This document shows, piece by piece, positions 37,274-46,799 of a DNA stretch of 64,000 nt. The notes under the pieces are model-generated. The model was given only the letters and a program-made list of their open reading frames with translations. It had not been told where the DNA came from and ran no database searches. Location: positions 2,914,001 to 2,978,000 of the forward strand of contig NZ_CP046175.1 of NCBI RefSeq assembly GCF_009708215.1. The letters are read 5' to 3'. Both the position numbers and the translations under genes were made by a program. Position 1 is the stretch's first letter. Each line of letters begins with the position of its first letter. The stretch is from Occultella kanbiaonis. GTDB lineage: Bacteria > Actinomycetota > Actinomycetes > Actinomycetales > Beutenbergiaceae.

Positions 37274-37852
37274 GTGAACGTGCAGCAGACGCCGGTCGCG
37301 CCCCCCGACTTCGAGGCGGCTCTGTTGAGCCTGCGTGGGCACCGTATGCGTCCGGAGTTCCACCTCGAGGAGGTGCCGGCCCCGACGCGGATCGCGCCGT
37401 ACGCCCTGGCACTCACAGGGGAGGTCAACCCGACCCGGGACCCGGACGACATGCTCGGCAACGGACGGTTCGTGGTGCTCTACGACCCCGAGGGCCAGGA
37501 GGCCTGGAACGGCGAGTTCCGGGTGATCATCATGGCCCGGGCCGAGCTGGAACCCGAGTTCTCCGCGGACCCGATGCTGGGCGAGGTCGGCTGGTCCTGG
37601 CTCACCGACGCGCTCGAGGCAGAGGGGGCCGAGCACCATTCGCTCTCGGGCACCGTGACCCGCGTGCTCTCGGAGACCTTCGGCGGCCTGCACCTTCGGT
37701 CCGGGGAGGTGGAGATCGAGATCCGGGCGTCCTGGACGCCGGAGGGCACCGACCTGGCACCGCACCTGCGTGCCTGGGCGCTGCTGTCCTGCCAGACTGC
37801 CGGTCTACCGCCGATCCCGGACAACGTGAGCCCACTGAACAGGAAGCGATGA
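37274..37852 (+). CDS. DUF3000 protein
   Basis: A 192-residue actinobacterial protein of unknown function. It has the family pattern SLRGHRMRPEFHLEEVPAP, then LGNGRFVVLYDPEGQEAWNG and RASWTPEGTDLAPHLRAW. It is soluble, with no signal peptide or membrane segment. The end overlaps the ribonuclease D gene by four bases (ATGA). DUF3000 next to ribonuclease D is a frequent pairing in actinobacteria, which suggests a role in RNA processing, but none is proven. GTG 37274 gives the usual family start and is supported by the -10 box. Confidence 0.88.
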   Translation: MNVQQTPVAPPDFEAALLSLRGHRMRPEFHLEEVPAPTRIAPYALALTGEVNPTRDPDDMLGNGRFVVLYDPEGQEAWNGEFRVIIMARAELEPEFSADPMLGEVGWSWLTDALEAEGAEHHSLSGTVTRVLSETFGGLHLRSGEVEIEIRASWTPEGTDLAPHLRAWALLSCQTAGLPPIPDNVSPLNRKR

Positions 37853-39111
37853 CCGACGTCGAGCCCACGGCCCCCGAACTACGCCCTCTCCTCGAACCGG
37901 CGGGTGGGGTCCCCGAGGTCACCAGCACCGCCGCCGCCCTTGACGAGGTCACCGAGCGGATGGCTGCCGGCACCGGGCCGGTCGCCGTGGACGCCGAGCG
38001 TGCGTCCGGCTACCGGTACGGCCAGCACGCCTACCTCGTGCAGATCCGCCGTGCCGGGGCCGGCACCGCCCTGATCGATCCGCGCGAGCTCCCGGACCTC
38101 AGCGGGCTGAGTGCCGCGCTCGACGGCGTCGAGTGGGTTCTGCACGCCGCCAACCAGGACCTGCCGTGCCTCGCGGAACTGAACTTCACGCCGTCACGCC
38201 TCTTCGACACCGAGCTCGCCGGCCGCCTCCTCGGCCGCGACCGGGTCGGCCTCGGCCCCATGGTCGCGGGCGAGCTCGGTTTCGCCCTCGCGAAGGAGCA
38301 CTCGGCCGCCGACTGGTCCGAGCGTCCGCTGCCGGAGAGCTGGTTGCGCTATGCGGCCCTCGACGTCGAGGTCCTCGTCGAGCTGCGCGACGTGCTCGCC
38401 GGTCAGCTCGCCGAGGCCGGGAAGCTCGACTGGGCCGAGCAGGAGTTCGAGGCGATCCGCGTCGCTCCGCCACCCTCGCCGCGGATCGACCCATGGCGCC
38501 GCACCTCCGGCACGCACCTGGTCCGCGACACCCAGGGACTCGCGATCGTGCGCGAGCTCTGGCACACCCGTGAGATCGAGGCCGAGCGCGCCGACATCTC
38601 CCCGGGCCGGATCCTGCCCGACGCCGCGATCGTCGCCGCCGCGCAGGCCAAGCCGCGCAGCCAGGCTGCGCTCGCCGAGCTCCGTCCGTTCAAGAACCGC
38701 GGCGCCGCCCGCCGCCTACCCACCTGGGCCGCGGCCGTCGCGCGAGCGCTCACGCTGGGTCCCGGGGACCTGCCGGCCAAGCGGACCCCGCTCGGCGACA
38801 CCCTGCCCCCGCCGCGTGCCTGGCGGGACCGCAACCCCGAGGGTGCCGTCCGCCTCGAGAACGTCCGCCACGACGTGCGCGAGCTCGCCGACAGCCTCGA
38901 CGTACCGCAGGAGAACCTGCTCACACCGGAGTTCCAGCGCCGGATCGCATGGGCGCCACCGCGTCGGATCACCCCGGAGACGGTCTCGATCGCGCTGACC
39001 GACCTCGGTGCGCGGCCGTGGCAGGTGGAACTCGTCGCCGAGCCGATCGCCCGCGCGCTCGTGGCTCCGCCGCTCGTGAAGGATCCCACCGCGACCCAGG
39101 ATGACGGCTAG
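37849..39111 (+). CDS. rnd: HRDC-domain ribonuclease D
   Basis: A 420-residue 3'-5' exoribonuclease, which in this family trims tRNA and other structured RNA ends. The N-terminal DEDD nuclease is visible as VAVDAERASGYRYGQHAYLVQI (first Asp and Glu), HAANQDLPCL (second Asp) and YAALDVEVLVEL (final Tyr and Asp). The HRDC RNA-binding domain follows from about residue 215 (DTQGLAIVRELWHTREIEAER...). Length is normal. ATG 37849 overlaps the DUF3000 stop by four bases. A convergent pflA gene starts its 3' end 115 bases downstream. Confidence 0.93.
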   Translation: MTDVEPTAPELRPLLEPAGGVPEVTSTAAALDEVTERMAAGTGPVAVDAERASGYRYGQHAYLVQIRRAGAGTALIDPRELPDLSGLSAALDGVEWVLHAANQDLPCLAELNFTPSRLFDTELAGRLLGRDRVGLGPMVAGELGFALAKEHSAADWSERPLPESWLRYAALDVEVLVELRDVLAGQLAEAGKLDWAEQEFEAIRVAPPPSPRIDPWRRTSGTHLVRDTQGLAIVRELWHTREIEAERADISPGRILPDAAIVAAAQAKPRSQAALAELRPFKNRGAARRLPTWAAAVARALTLGPGDLPAKRTPLGDTLPPPRAWRDRNPEGAVRLENVRHDVRELADSLDVPQENLLTPEFQRRIAWAPPRRITPETVSIALTDLGARPWQVELVAEPIARALVAPPLVKDPTATQDDG

Positions 39112-39225
39112 AACGGCCAGATGGGCGCGCACCGCCCAGGGGGCCCGAACGGCCCGCGCCGCGAGAACGGCCCGAACCGGAACAGCACCCGGAACGACCC
39201 CGCGGGCCTCGTAACCCGAACCTGC

Positions 39226-40059
39226 TCAGAACACCAGCAACCCACGCGCCGCGAACTGGTCGCGCACCCGCTGGGTGAGTTCCGCCGTCGGCGGTCTCGT
39301 GTCGGCGAGCTCGTACGGGATCCCGCACCGCGCCCACTTCTCGCGCCCCATCTGGTGCAGCGGCAGCACCTCGACGCGCTCCACCGAGGGCAGCGACGCG
39401 GCGTAGTCGGCCACCAGTGCCACGTTGTCCGGGTCGTCGGTCAGGCCCGGAACGAGCACGAACCGGATCCAGGTGGCGATGCCGGCGTCACTGAGCCGGC
39501 GCCCGAACCGAAGCGTCGGTCCGAGGTCCCGCCCGGTCACCCGGCGGTAGGTGTTCGGATCCCCGGACTTCACGTCCAGCAGCACCAGATCGGTGTCGGC
39601 GAGCATCACATCGGTCGCGTTCGCACCCAGATACCCGGACGTGTCCAGCGTGGTGTGCACCCCCAGCTCCTTCGCTCCGGCGAGGATCCTGCCGAGGAAC
39701 GTCGGCTGCATGAGCGCCTCGCCGCCGGAGACGGTCAGCCCGCCGCCGGTCGCAGCGAACACGTGCCGGTATCGGGCCACCCGGGTCAGCACTTCCGCCA
39801 CATCGGTCAGCCGCCCGTCCCGGATCCGCCAGGTGTCCGGGTTGTGGCAGTACAGGCAACGCAGCGGACACCCGGACAGGAACAGCGTCATCCGGGTCCC
39901 GGGCCCGTCCACTGCGGTCACGAGCTCCCAGGAGTGCACCGAGCCGAGCTCCCCGAGCCGGATCCGCGCCAGCCGGACGGAGCGGTCCTCCCGCGCCACC
40001 TCCGGCGCCCGGCCACCCGCCACGGCCCGCACATCCGGGCCGGGCGCCGTCACAACCAT
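39226..40059 (-). CDS. pflA: Pyruvate formate-lyase activating enzyme
   Basis: A 277-residue radical-SAM enzyme that uses SAM and a 4Fe-4S cluster to form the glycyl radical on PflB. LSGCPLRCLYCHNPDTW holds the CxxxCxxC cluster motif, and TVSGGEALMQ the glycine-rich SAM site. ATG 40059 overlaps the pflB stop as TGATG, so the activase is translated after its target. An in-frame GTG one codon earlier (40062) is less likely. The gap to rnd (39112-39225) contains three GAACGGCC-like repeats and no clear terminator. Confidence 0.95.
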   Translation of the reverse strand: MVVTAPGPDVRAVAGGRAPEVAREDRSVRLARIRLGELGSVHSWELVTAVDGPGTRMTLFLSGCPLRCLYCHNPDTWRIRDGRLTDVAEVLTRVARYRHVFAATGGGLTVSGGEALMQPTFLGRILAGAKELGVHTTLDTSGYLGANATDVMLADTDLVLLDVKSGDPNTYRRVTGRDLGPTLRFGRRLSDAGIATWIRFVLVPGLTDDPDNVALVADYAASLPSVERVEVLPLHQMGREKWARCGIPYELADTRPPTAELTQRVRDQFAARGLLVF

Positions 40060-42314
40060 CACACGCTCCCGTGGAAGGTCCGCGAGAGCACGTCGAGCTG
40101 CTGCTCGCGGGTCAGCCGCACGAAGTTCACCGCGTACCCGGACACCCTGATGGTCAGCTGCGGATAGTTCTCGGGATGCAGCATGGCGTCCTCGAGGGTT
40201 TCCCGGTTCAACACGTTCACGTTCAGGTGGAAGCCGCCCGCACCCATGTACGCGTCCAGCAGCCCGCGCAGGTTGCCGACCTGCTCCTGGCCCGTCCGGC
40301 CGAGCCCGCTGGGCACCACGGTGGTGGTCAGCGAGATCCCGTCCTGCGCCTCGCCGTAGGGGATCTTGGCCACGCTCAGGGCCGCCGCGAGCATGCCGTG
40401 CGTGTCCCGTCCGTTCATCGGGTTCGCCCCGGGCGCGAACGGATCTCCGGCCCGGCGTCCGTCTGGGGTGTTACCGGTGTGCTTGCCGTACACCACGTTC
40501 GACGTGATCGTCAGCACCGACTGGGTGTGCACGGAACCGCGGTAGGTGGGCCGGGTGCGCAGCTTCGCCATGAACGAACGCACCAGGTCGACGGCGATCG
40601 CGTCGGCCCGGTCGTCGTCGTTGCCGTACCGGGGAAACTCGCCGGTGACCTCGTAGTCGGTGACCAGACCGCACTCGTCCCGGACCGGCCGCACGCTCGC
40701 GTACCGGATCGCCGAGAGCGAGTCCGCCGCCACGCTCAGGCCGGCGATGCCGCACGCCATGGTGCGCAGGATGTCACGGTCGTGCAGCGCCATCTCCAGG
40801 CGCTCGTATGCATACTTGTCGTGCATGTAGTGGATGCAGTTCAGCGCGTCGACGTAGGTCTCGGCGAGCCAGTCCAGAAGCGTGTCGTATCGGGCCCGGA
40901 CGTCGTCGTACTCGAGCACGTCCCCGGTCACGGGCGAGGTCTCGGGCGCGACCTGGGCCCCGGTGACCTCGTCCCGTCCGCCGTTGATCGCGTACAGAAG
41001 CGCCTTGGCGATGTTCACCCGGGCGCCGAAGTACTGCATCTGCTTGCCGATGGCCATCGCGGATACGCAACAGGCGACGCCCGCGTCGTCACCCCAGTCA
41101 CCGCGGACCAGTTCATCCGACTCGTATTGGATCGCGGATGTGTCGATCGAGACCTGCGCGCAGAACCTCTTGAACCCCTCGGGCAGCAGCGGGCTCCAGA
41201 GCACCGTGAGGTTGGGCTCCGGTGCCGGGCCCAGGTTGTACAGCGTCTGCAGCATTCGGAACGAGTTCCGGGTGACCAGGGTCCGACCATCGGCGCCCAT
41301 GCCACCGATCGACTCGGTGACCCAGGTGGGGTCCCCTGAGAACAGTGCGTCGTAGTCCGGGGTGCGTAGGAACCGGACGATCCGCAACTTGATGACCAGG
41401 TCGTCGATCAGTTCCTGCGCGCCGGTCTCGTCCAGCACACCCGACTCGAGGTCACGCTGCAGGAAGACGTCCAGGAACGTCGAGGTCCGCCCGAGTGACA
41501 TCGCCGCCCCGTTCTGGTCCTTCACCGCGGCCAGGAACGCGAAGTACAGCCACTGCACCGCCTCGGATGCGGTCCGGGCCGGCCCGGAGACGTCGAAGCC
41601 GTAGCCGGCGGCCATGGTGCGCAGATCCTCCAGGGCCCGGAGCTGTTCGGCGTTCTCCTCCCGGTCGCGGATCACGTCCTCGAGCGAGGGCCGCTCCCCC
41701 AGTTCCTCCCGCTCGCGGCGCTTGTCCGCGATCAGGGCGTCCACGCCGTACAGGGCGAGGCGACGGTAGTCCCCGATGATCCGGCCCCGACCGTAGGCGT
41801 CCGGCAGCCCGGTGATGATGTGGCTCGACCGGGCCCGGCGTACGGCCGGCGGATAGACGTCGAACACGCCGTCGTTGTGGGTCTTGCGGTACGTCGTGAA
41901 GACGGTCGCGAGCCCCGGGTCGACCGGGTACCCGTAGGTCTTCAGGGCCGTCTCGACCATCCGCCAGCCCCCGTTGGGCATGATCGCCCGCTTCAGTGGA
42001 GCGTCGGTCTGCAACCCGACGATGATCTCGTCGTCTCGATCGATGTAGCCCGGCCCGTGCGAGGTGATGCCCGACGGCGTCCTGGCGTCCACGTCGTACA
42101 CGCCGCGTTCTCGTTCGGCCGGGAACATCGCCTCCAGGCGCTGCCACACCCGGGTGGTCCGCTCGGTGGGTCCGGTCAGGAACGATCCGTCACCGGTGTA
42201 CGGCGTGTAGTTGCGCTGGATGAAGTCCCGAACGTCGACGCGCTCCTGCCACGGGCCAGGGGCGAAGTCGTGCCAGGCCCCATGGGCCGCCCGTTCGTGC
42301 GTCGTCGTGGTCAT
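40059..42314 (-). CDS. pflB: Pyruvate formate-lyase
   Basis: A 751-residue glycyl-radical enzyme that converts pyruvate and CoA to acetyl-CoA and formate under low oxygen. The active-site cysteine pair is in [10 protein letters not shown], and the radical glycine is at about residue 726 in [12 protein letters not shown] 42314 gives a typical N-terminus ([23 protein letters not shown]). A longer frame extends upstream to 42392 but lacks family similarity. PflA directly follows. On the minus strand TAGGGT (42361-42356) is a possible -10 for the operon; I see no FNR or Rex site. Confidence 0.97.
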   Translation of the reverse strand: MTTTTHERAAHGAWHDFAPGPWQERVDVRDFIQRNYTPYTGDGSFLTGPTERTTRVWQRLEAMFPAERERGVYDVDARTPSGITSHGPGYIDRDDEIIVGLQTDAPLKRAIMPNGGWRMVETALKTYGYPVDPGLATVFTTYRKTHNDGVFDVYPPAVRRARSSHIITGLPDAYGRGRIIGDYRRLALYGVDALIADKRREREELGERPSLEDVIRDREENAEQLRALEDLRTMAAGYGFDVSGPARTASEAVQWLYFAFLAAVKDQNGAAMSLGRTSTFLDVFLQRDLESGVLDETGAQELIDDLVIKLRIVRFLRTPDYDALFSGDPTWVTESIGGMGADGRTLVTRNSFRMLQTLYNLGPAPEPNLTVLWSPLLPEGFKRFCAQVSIDTSAIQYESDELVRGDWGDDAGVACCVSAMAIGKQMQYFGARVNIAKALLYAINGGRDEVTGAQVAPETSPVTGDVLEYDDVRARYDTLLDWLAETYVDALNCIHYMHDKYAYERLEMALHDRDILRTMACGIAGLSVAADSLSAIRYASVRPVRDECGLVTDYEVTGEFPRYGNDDDRADAIAVDLVRSFMAKLRTRPTYRGSVHTQSVLTITSNVVYGKHTGNTPDGRRAGDPFAPGANPMNGRDTHGMLAAALSVAKIPYGEAQDGISLTTTVVPSGLGRTGQEQVGNLRGLLDAYMGAGGFHLNVNVLNRETLEDAMLHPENYPQLTIRVSGYAVNFVRLTREQQLDVLSRTFHGSV

Positions 42315-42504
42315 CGCCGCAATCCCTTCCCTTGCCTGGCCCCTCGCTCCCTTCAACCCTAGGAACGGCACCGACGGGAATCCCGGGACCAAAGACCGTC
42401 CGGCCCGGTGTGCCGGATCACATCCACGCCGTATAGAGTGGCCCCGGAGTTACCTAGTACTCGCAGTCCCAGAAGTCCCGCAGACGTGACCAGGAGGTCG
42501 CCCG

Positions 42505-43731
42505 ATGCCCCTACTCGGTCGAGATGTTGTGCTCGTCGATGCCGTTCGCTCCCCCTTCGGGCGGGCCAGGCCCGACGGCCTGTACGCCAACACCCGCGCG
42601 GACGACATCGCCGTCGCAGTCGTGCGGGACCTGCTCCGGCGCAACCCCGGCGTCCCGGTCACTTCCATCGGTGACGTCGCCATCGCCGCCACCACCCAGT
42701 CCGGCGACCAGGGCCTGACCCTTGGCCGCACGGTCGCCCTGCTGGCCGGGCTGCCGACCACGGTCCCGGGCTTCGCGATCGACCGCATGTGCGCGGGAGC
42801 GATGACCGCCGTCACCACGCTCGCGTCCGGAATCGCCGTCGGTGCCGTCGACGCAGCCCTGGCCGGCGGCGTCGAACACATGGGCCGTCACCCCCTCGGC
42901 CGTGACGCCGAGCCGAACCCCCGGTTCGTCGCCGAGCGGATCGTCTCCCCGGACGCCCTGGTCATGGGCGCGACCGCGGAGAACCTCCACGACCGGTTCC
43001 CGGCGCTGACGAAGGAACGCGCGGACGCGTTCGGTGCGGCCTCCCAGGCGAAGTACGCGGCGGCGCTGGCCGCCGGGCACATCACCGGCGACCTGGTCCC
43101 GGTCGGCGTGCCTGACCCCGAGCGCGGCTGGGGCCTTGCCACCGCCGATGAGCCGCCCCGGCCCGGCACCACGGTCGAGGGCATGGCCGGCCTGCCGACC
43201 CCGTTCCGGCCGGGCGGGCGGGTCACCGCGGCGACCTCCTCGCCGTTGACTGACGGGGCGACGGCGGCCCTGCTGGTCGCGGGCGACGTCGCCGCCGCGT
43301 GGGGCCTGGCCCCGAAGCTGCGGCTGGTCTCCTACGCGTACGCCGGCGTCCCGCCCGAGGTGATGGGCCTCGGTCCCGTGCCGGCCACCGAGCGCGCCCT
43401 GGAGATCGCGGGCCTGTCCATCTCAGACATCGGCCTGTTCGAGCTGAACGAGGCGTTCGCCGTGCAGGTGCTCTCGTTCCTGGACGCGTTCGGCATCGCC
43501 GACGACGATCCCCGGGTCAACCCCTACGGTGGCGCGATCGCCGTCGGGCACCCGCTCGCCGCGTCCGGCGTGCGCCTGATGTCCCAGCTCGCCCACCAGT
43601 TCGCCGCGCACCCGGAGGTCCGCTACGGCATCACCGCCATGTGCGTGGGCCTGGGCCAGGGCGGCTCCGTCATCTGGGAGAACCCCCACCACCCCGACTA
43701 CGCCGTTGCCACCGAGGAGAACAACCGATGA
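42505..43731 (+). CDS. fadA: Acetyl-CoA acyltransferase (thiolase)
   Basis: A 408-residue thiolase that cleaves 3-ketoacyl-CoA in fatty acid beta-oxidation. The nucleophile is Cys96 in IDRMCAGAMTAV. The other two sites are GHPLAASGVR (His) and MCVGLGQGGSVIWE (second Cys). ATG 42505 has AGGAGG about 9 bases upstream. The end overlaps fadB by four bases. In the divergent gap toward pflB, TATAGA at 42432-42437 is the best -10 candidate for this operon. Confidence 0.95.
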   Translation: MPLLGRDVVLVDAVRSPFGRARPDGLYANTRADDIAVAVVRDLLRRNPGVPVTSIGDVAIAATTQSGDQGLTLGRTVALLAGLPTTVPGFAIDRMCAGAMTAVTTLASGIAVGAVDAALAGGVEHMGRHPLGRDAEPNPRFVAERIVSPDALVMGATAENLHDRFPALTKERADAFGAASQAKYAAALAAGHITGDLVPVGVPDPERGWGLATADEPPRPGTTVEGMAGLPTPFRPGGRVTAATSSPLTDGATAALLVAGDVAAAWGLAPKLRLVSYAYAGVPPEVMGLGPVPATERALEIAGLSISDIGLFELNEAFAVQVLSFLDAFGIADDDPRVNPYGGAIAVGHPLAASGVRLMSQLAHQFAAHPEVRYGITAMCVGLGQGGSVIWENPHHPDYAVATEENNR

Positions 43732-45788
43732 GCGAGCGCATCACCCGCGCCCTGGTCCGCGACGTCCAGCTCGATGACCTCGGCACCCTGGCCCTGATCA
43801 CCCTCGACAACGGCCTCGATTTCACGAAGCCGAACACGCTCGGCGCCGGCGGCATGGCGTCGCTGCGGGAGGCCGTCGAGGCCGTCGCGGCCCGCGCCGC
43901 CGCCGGCGAGATCGTCGCCGCCGCCGTCACCGGCAAGCCGTTCCACTTCGCGGCCGGCGCCGACCTGAAGGCCGCGGCCGGCATCACGACGACCGTGCAG
44001 GCCCGGGAGATCGCCGAGGCGGGTCACAACACCTATCGGATCCTCACCGACATGGCCGTCCCGACGTTCGCCTACGTCGGCGGGGTCGCGCTCGGCGGCG
44101 GCATGGAACTGGCTCTCTCGGCCACCTACCGGACCGTCGCCGGCTCGGTGCGCAACCTCGGCCTGCCCGAGGTGTTCCTCGGCCTGATCCCCGGCTGGGG
44201 CGGCACGTTCCTGGCGCCGCACCTGATCGGCATCGAGAAGGCACTGGGCGTGGTGGTGGAGAACCCGCTGCGCAACAACCGCCAGCTCAAGGCCGACGAG
44301 GCCGTCGAGCTCGGCCTGATGGATGTCGCCCTGGAACCCGCGGACTTCCTCGCCGAGTCGCTGCGCTGGAGCGCCCGCGTACTCCGCGGCGAGGTCTCTC
44401 CGACCCGTCCCGAGCCGATCGACGAAGCCGGCCGCGCCCGGTGGCTCGAGGCCGTGGAGGCGGCCCGGGCCAAGGTGGACGCCCGTCTGCACGGTGCCGC
44501 ACCGGCCCCGTACGTGGCCCTCGATCTGCTCGCACTCGCCGCGGACGGTGACAAGGACGCGTCCTTCGCCGCCGAGAACGACGCACTGGCCGACCTGATC
44601 GTCTCACCGGAGTTCAAGGCCGGTGTGTACGCGTTCGACCTGACCTCCTCCCGCGCCAAGCGGCCGGTGGGTGCGCCGCCCACGGAACTGGCCCGGCCGG
44701 TGCGTTCCGTCGGCGTGGTCGGTGCGGGGCTGATGGCCTCCCAGCTGGCGCTGCTGTTCGCGCGCCGGATGCGCCTGCCGGTGATCATGCGGGACCTGGA
44801 CGCCGACCGTGCCGAGAAGGGCCTCGGGTTCGTCCGGGTCGAGGTGGCCAAGCTCGCCGAGCAGGGTCGGATCGGAGCCGACGAGGCAAACCGGATCACC
44901 TCCCTGGTGACCGCGACAACCGACCTGGCCGACCTCGCGGACCGAGACCTGGTCATCGAGGCGGTCTTCGAGGAGCTCGACGTGAAGAAGAAGGTGTTCG
45001 CCGAGCTCGAGACGGTCGTCGGTGCGGACACGATCCTCGCCACGAACACGTCCGCGCTGTCGATCACCGCCATGGCTGCCGACCTCGCCCATCCCGAGCG
45101 GGTCGTCGGGCTGCACTTCTTCAACCCGGTCGCGCAGATGCCGCTCGTCGAGGTGATTCGCGCCGAACGGACCGACGACGCTGCCTACGCCACCGCGTTC
45201 GCCGTCGCCAAGGCGTCGGGCAAGTCGGCGATCGCCGTCGCCGACGCGCCCGGCTTCGTCGTGAACCGGCTGCTCGTGCGTCTGCTCGGCGAGGTCCTCG
45301 GTGCCCTCGAGGACGGCACCGACGTACCCACCGCGGACGCCGCGCTGCGGCCGCTCGGCCTACCCATGGGGCCGTTCCAGCTGCTGCAGCTGGTCGGGCC
45401 CGCCGTCGCCATGCACGTCCTGGACACGCTCCGCGAGAACCTCGGCGACCGCTACCCGACCTCGCCCGGGCTGGCCCGGATGGTCACCGACGGCACGCCC
45501 TTCGTCACCTACGAGGGTCGTCCCACGGCGGCCTCACCGGTGGACCCGGGGATCGAGCGGTACTTCGGATCCCGGTCCGGCCGGGCCTACACGGCGCCGG
45601 AGTTACTGGACCGGGTCGGCGGCGCACTCGCGGAGGAGGTCACCCTGATGCTGGACGAGCAGGTGGTCTCCGATGCGGCCGACATCGACCTCGGGATGAT
45701 CCTGGGCGCCGGTTGGCCGTTCCACCTGGGTGGGATCACGCCGTACCTGCGCCGGTCGGGTCACCTGACCCGTGACGTGGCGAGCTGA
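43728..45788 (+). CDS. fadB: Enoyl-CoA hydratase / 3-hydroxyacyl-CoA dehydrogenase
   Basis: A 686-residue bifunctional beta-oxidation enzyme. The N-terminal crotonase domain has FHFAAGADLKAA, ALGGGMELALSATYR and LPEVFLGLIPGWGGT. The dehydrogenase domain begins near 320 with SVGVVGAGLMASQLALLFA (NAD site), then LATNTSALSI and GLHFFNPVAQMPLVEVI. The 3' end overlaps the convergent PRPP synthetase gene by 28 bases, so the last nine codons are also the complement of that gene's end. ATG 43728 overlaps the fadA stop by four bases. Confidence 0.96.
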   Translation: MSERITRALVRDVQLDDLGTLALITLDNGLDFTKPNTLGAGGMASLREAVEAVAARAAAGEIVAAAVTGKPFHFAAGADLKAAAGITTTVQAREIAEAGHNTYRILTDMAVPTFAYVGGVALGGGMELALSATYRTVAGSVRNLGLPEVFLGLIPGWGGTFLAPHLIGIEKALGVVVENPLRNNRQLKADEAVELGLMDVALEPADFLAESLRWSARVLRGEVSPTRPEPIDEAGRARWLEAVEAARAKVDARLHGAAPAPYVALDLLALAADGDKDASFAAENDALADLIVSPEFKAGVYAFDLTSSRAKRPVGAPPTELARPVRSVGVVGAGLMASQLALLFARRMRLPVIMRDLDADRAEKGLGFVRVEVAKLAEQGRIGADEANRITSLVTATTDLADLADRDLVIEAVFEELDVKKKVFAELETVVGADTILATNTSALSITAMAADLAHPERVVGLHFFNPVAQMPLVEVIRAERTDDAAYATAFAVAKASGKSAIAVADAPGFVVNRLLVRLLGEVLGALEDGTDVPTADAALRPLGLPMGPFQLLQLVGPAVAMHVLDTLRENLGDRYPTSPGLARMVTDGTPFVTYEGRPTAASPVDPGIERYFGSRSGRAYTAPELLDRVGGALAEEVTLMLDEQVVSDAADIDLGMILGAGWPFHLGGITPYLRRSGHLTRDVAS

Positions 45789-46768
45789 GGCCGCTCGAAC
45801 AGGGAGGGCTGCGGTGGGGCGTGGGTCGGGTCGACGCCGTCGAAGAGGCTGCTGACCGACTCACCCTCATGGATCCGCCGGATCGCCTCGGCGAACAGCT
45901 GGGAGACGGACCGAACGACCAGTGAGTGCCAGTCGCCCGGCGCGGGCACCGTGTCCGTGGTGACCACCTCGGTGACCATCGGGTGTTCGCTCAGGCGAGC
46001 CACCGCATTGCCGGTGAACAGGCCGTGGGTGCAGGCGATCGACGCCTCGTGGCAGCCCTCCTCGGCGAGCTTGGACAACAGCTCGACGATCGAGCCACCG
46101 GTCGCGATCTCGTCGTCGAGCACGATCGCCCGCTTGCCGGCGACGTCGCCCACGATGGCGTCGATGACCACCTTGTCGTCCGCGAGCCGCTGCTTGCTGC
46201 CCGCGGCGACCGGCAGGCCGAGCAGCCGCGCGAACTGGGTCGCGGTCTTCGCGTTCCCCAGGTCCGGCGACACCACGATCGAGTCGGACAGGTCACGGTC
46301 GCGGTAGTGGTCGGCGAGCACCCCGAGGGCGGTCAGGTGGTCCACCGGCACCGAGAAGAACCCGTGCACCTGCGGCGAGTGCAGCGTCATCGTGAGGATC
46401 CGGTCCGCGCCCGCCGCGACCAGCATGTCCGCGACCAGGCGCCCGCCGAGGGAGATCCGGGACGCGTCCTTCTTGTCCGACCGGGCGTAGGCGAAGTGCG
46501 GGATCACCGCCGTGATCTGCGCGGCCGAGGCGCCCTTGGCCGCGTCGATCATCAGGAGCAGCTCCATCAGGTGCTCCTGGGTGGGTGGCACCAGTGGCTG
46601 GACGATGTAGACGTCCCGCTGACGGCAGTTCGCCAGTAGCTGCGCCTGCAGGCAGTCGTTGCTGAACCGGGAGGTCTCCGACGGGGACACCTCGATCCCC
46701 AGCTCGTCACAGATCAGCTGAGCGAGCGCGGGGTGCGCGCTGCCGGTGAACACCACAATGTCTCGCAT
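45761..46768 (-). CDS. prs: Ribose-phosphate pyrophosphokinase
   Basis: A 335-residue enzyme that makes PRPP from ribose 5-phosphate and ATP, feeding nucleotide and NAD synthesis. FSNDCLQAQLLANCRQRDVYIVQ, PHFAYARSDKKD, TMTLHSPQVHGFF and the PRPP loop VLDDEIATGGS are seen. It ends with an unusual tail (SLFERPQLATSRVR) made possible by the 28-base overlap with fadB. ATG 46768 gives MRDIVVFTGSAHP, the usual N-terminus. It lies 31 bases after dxs on the same strand and may be co-transcribed. It could be a second paralogue; that cannot be judged from this window. Confidence 0.94.
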   Translation of the reverse strand: MRDIVVFTGSAHPALAQLICDELGIEVSPSETSRFSNDCLQAQLLANCRQRDVYIVQPLVPPTQEHLMELLLMIDAAKGASAAQITAVIPHFAYARSDKKDASRISLGGRLVADMLVAAGADRILTMTLHSPQVHGFFSVPVDHLTALGVLADHYRDRDLSDSIVVSPDLGNAKTATQFARLLGLPVAAGSKQRLADDKVVIDAIVGDVAGKRAIVLDDEIATGGSIVELLSKLAEEGCHEASIACTHGLFTGNAVARLSEHPMVTEVVTTDTVPAPGDWHSLVVRSVSQLFAEAIRRIHEGESVSSLFDGVDPTHAPPQPSLFERPQLATSRVR

Positions 46769-46799
46769 ACACGTGCCTTTCGGGGGTCTGCTGGCGATG

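Noticed and set aside
39112-39225. A small gene or terminator in the rnd-pflA gap
   Set aside because: The 114 bases hold only short GAACGGCC-like repeats, no start with a ribosome site and no stable hairpin with a T-run.
42409-42422. TGTG and CACA inverted repeat as a CRP/GlxR site upstream of fadA and pflB
   Set aside because: The half-sites span 14 bases, two fewer than the 16 of the CRP/GlxR consensus TGTGA-N6-TCACA, so the match is not convincing.
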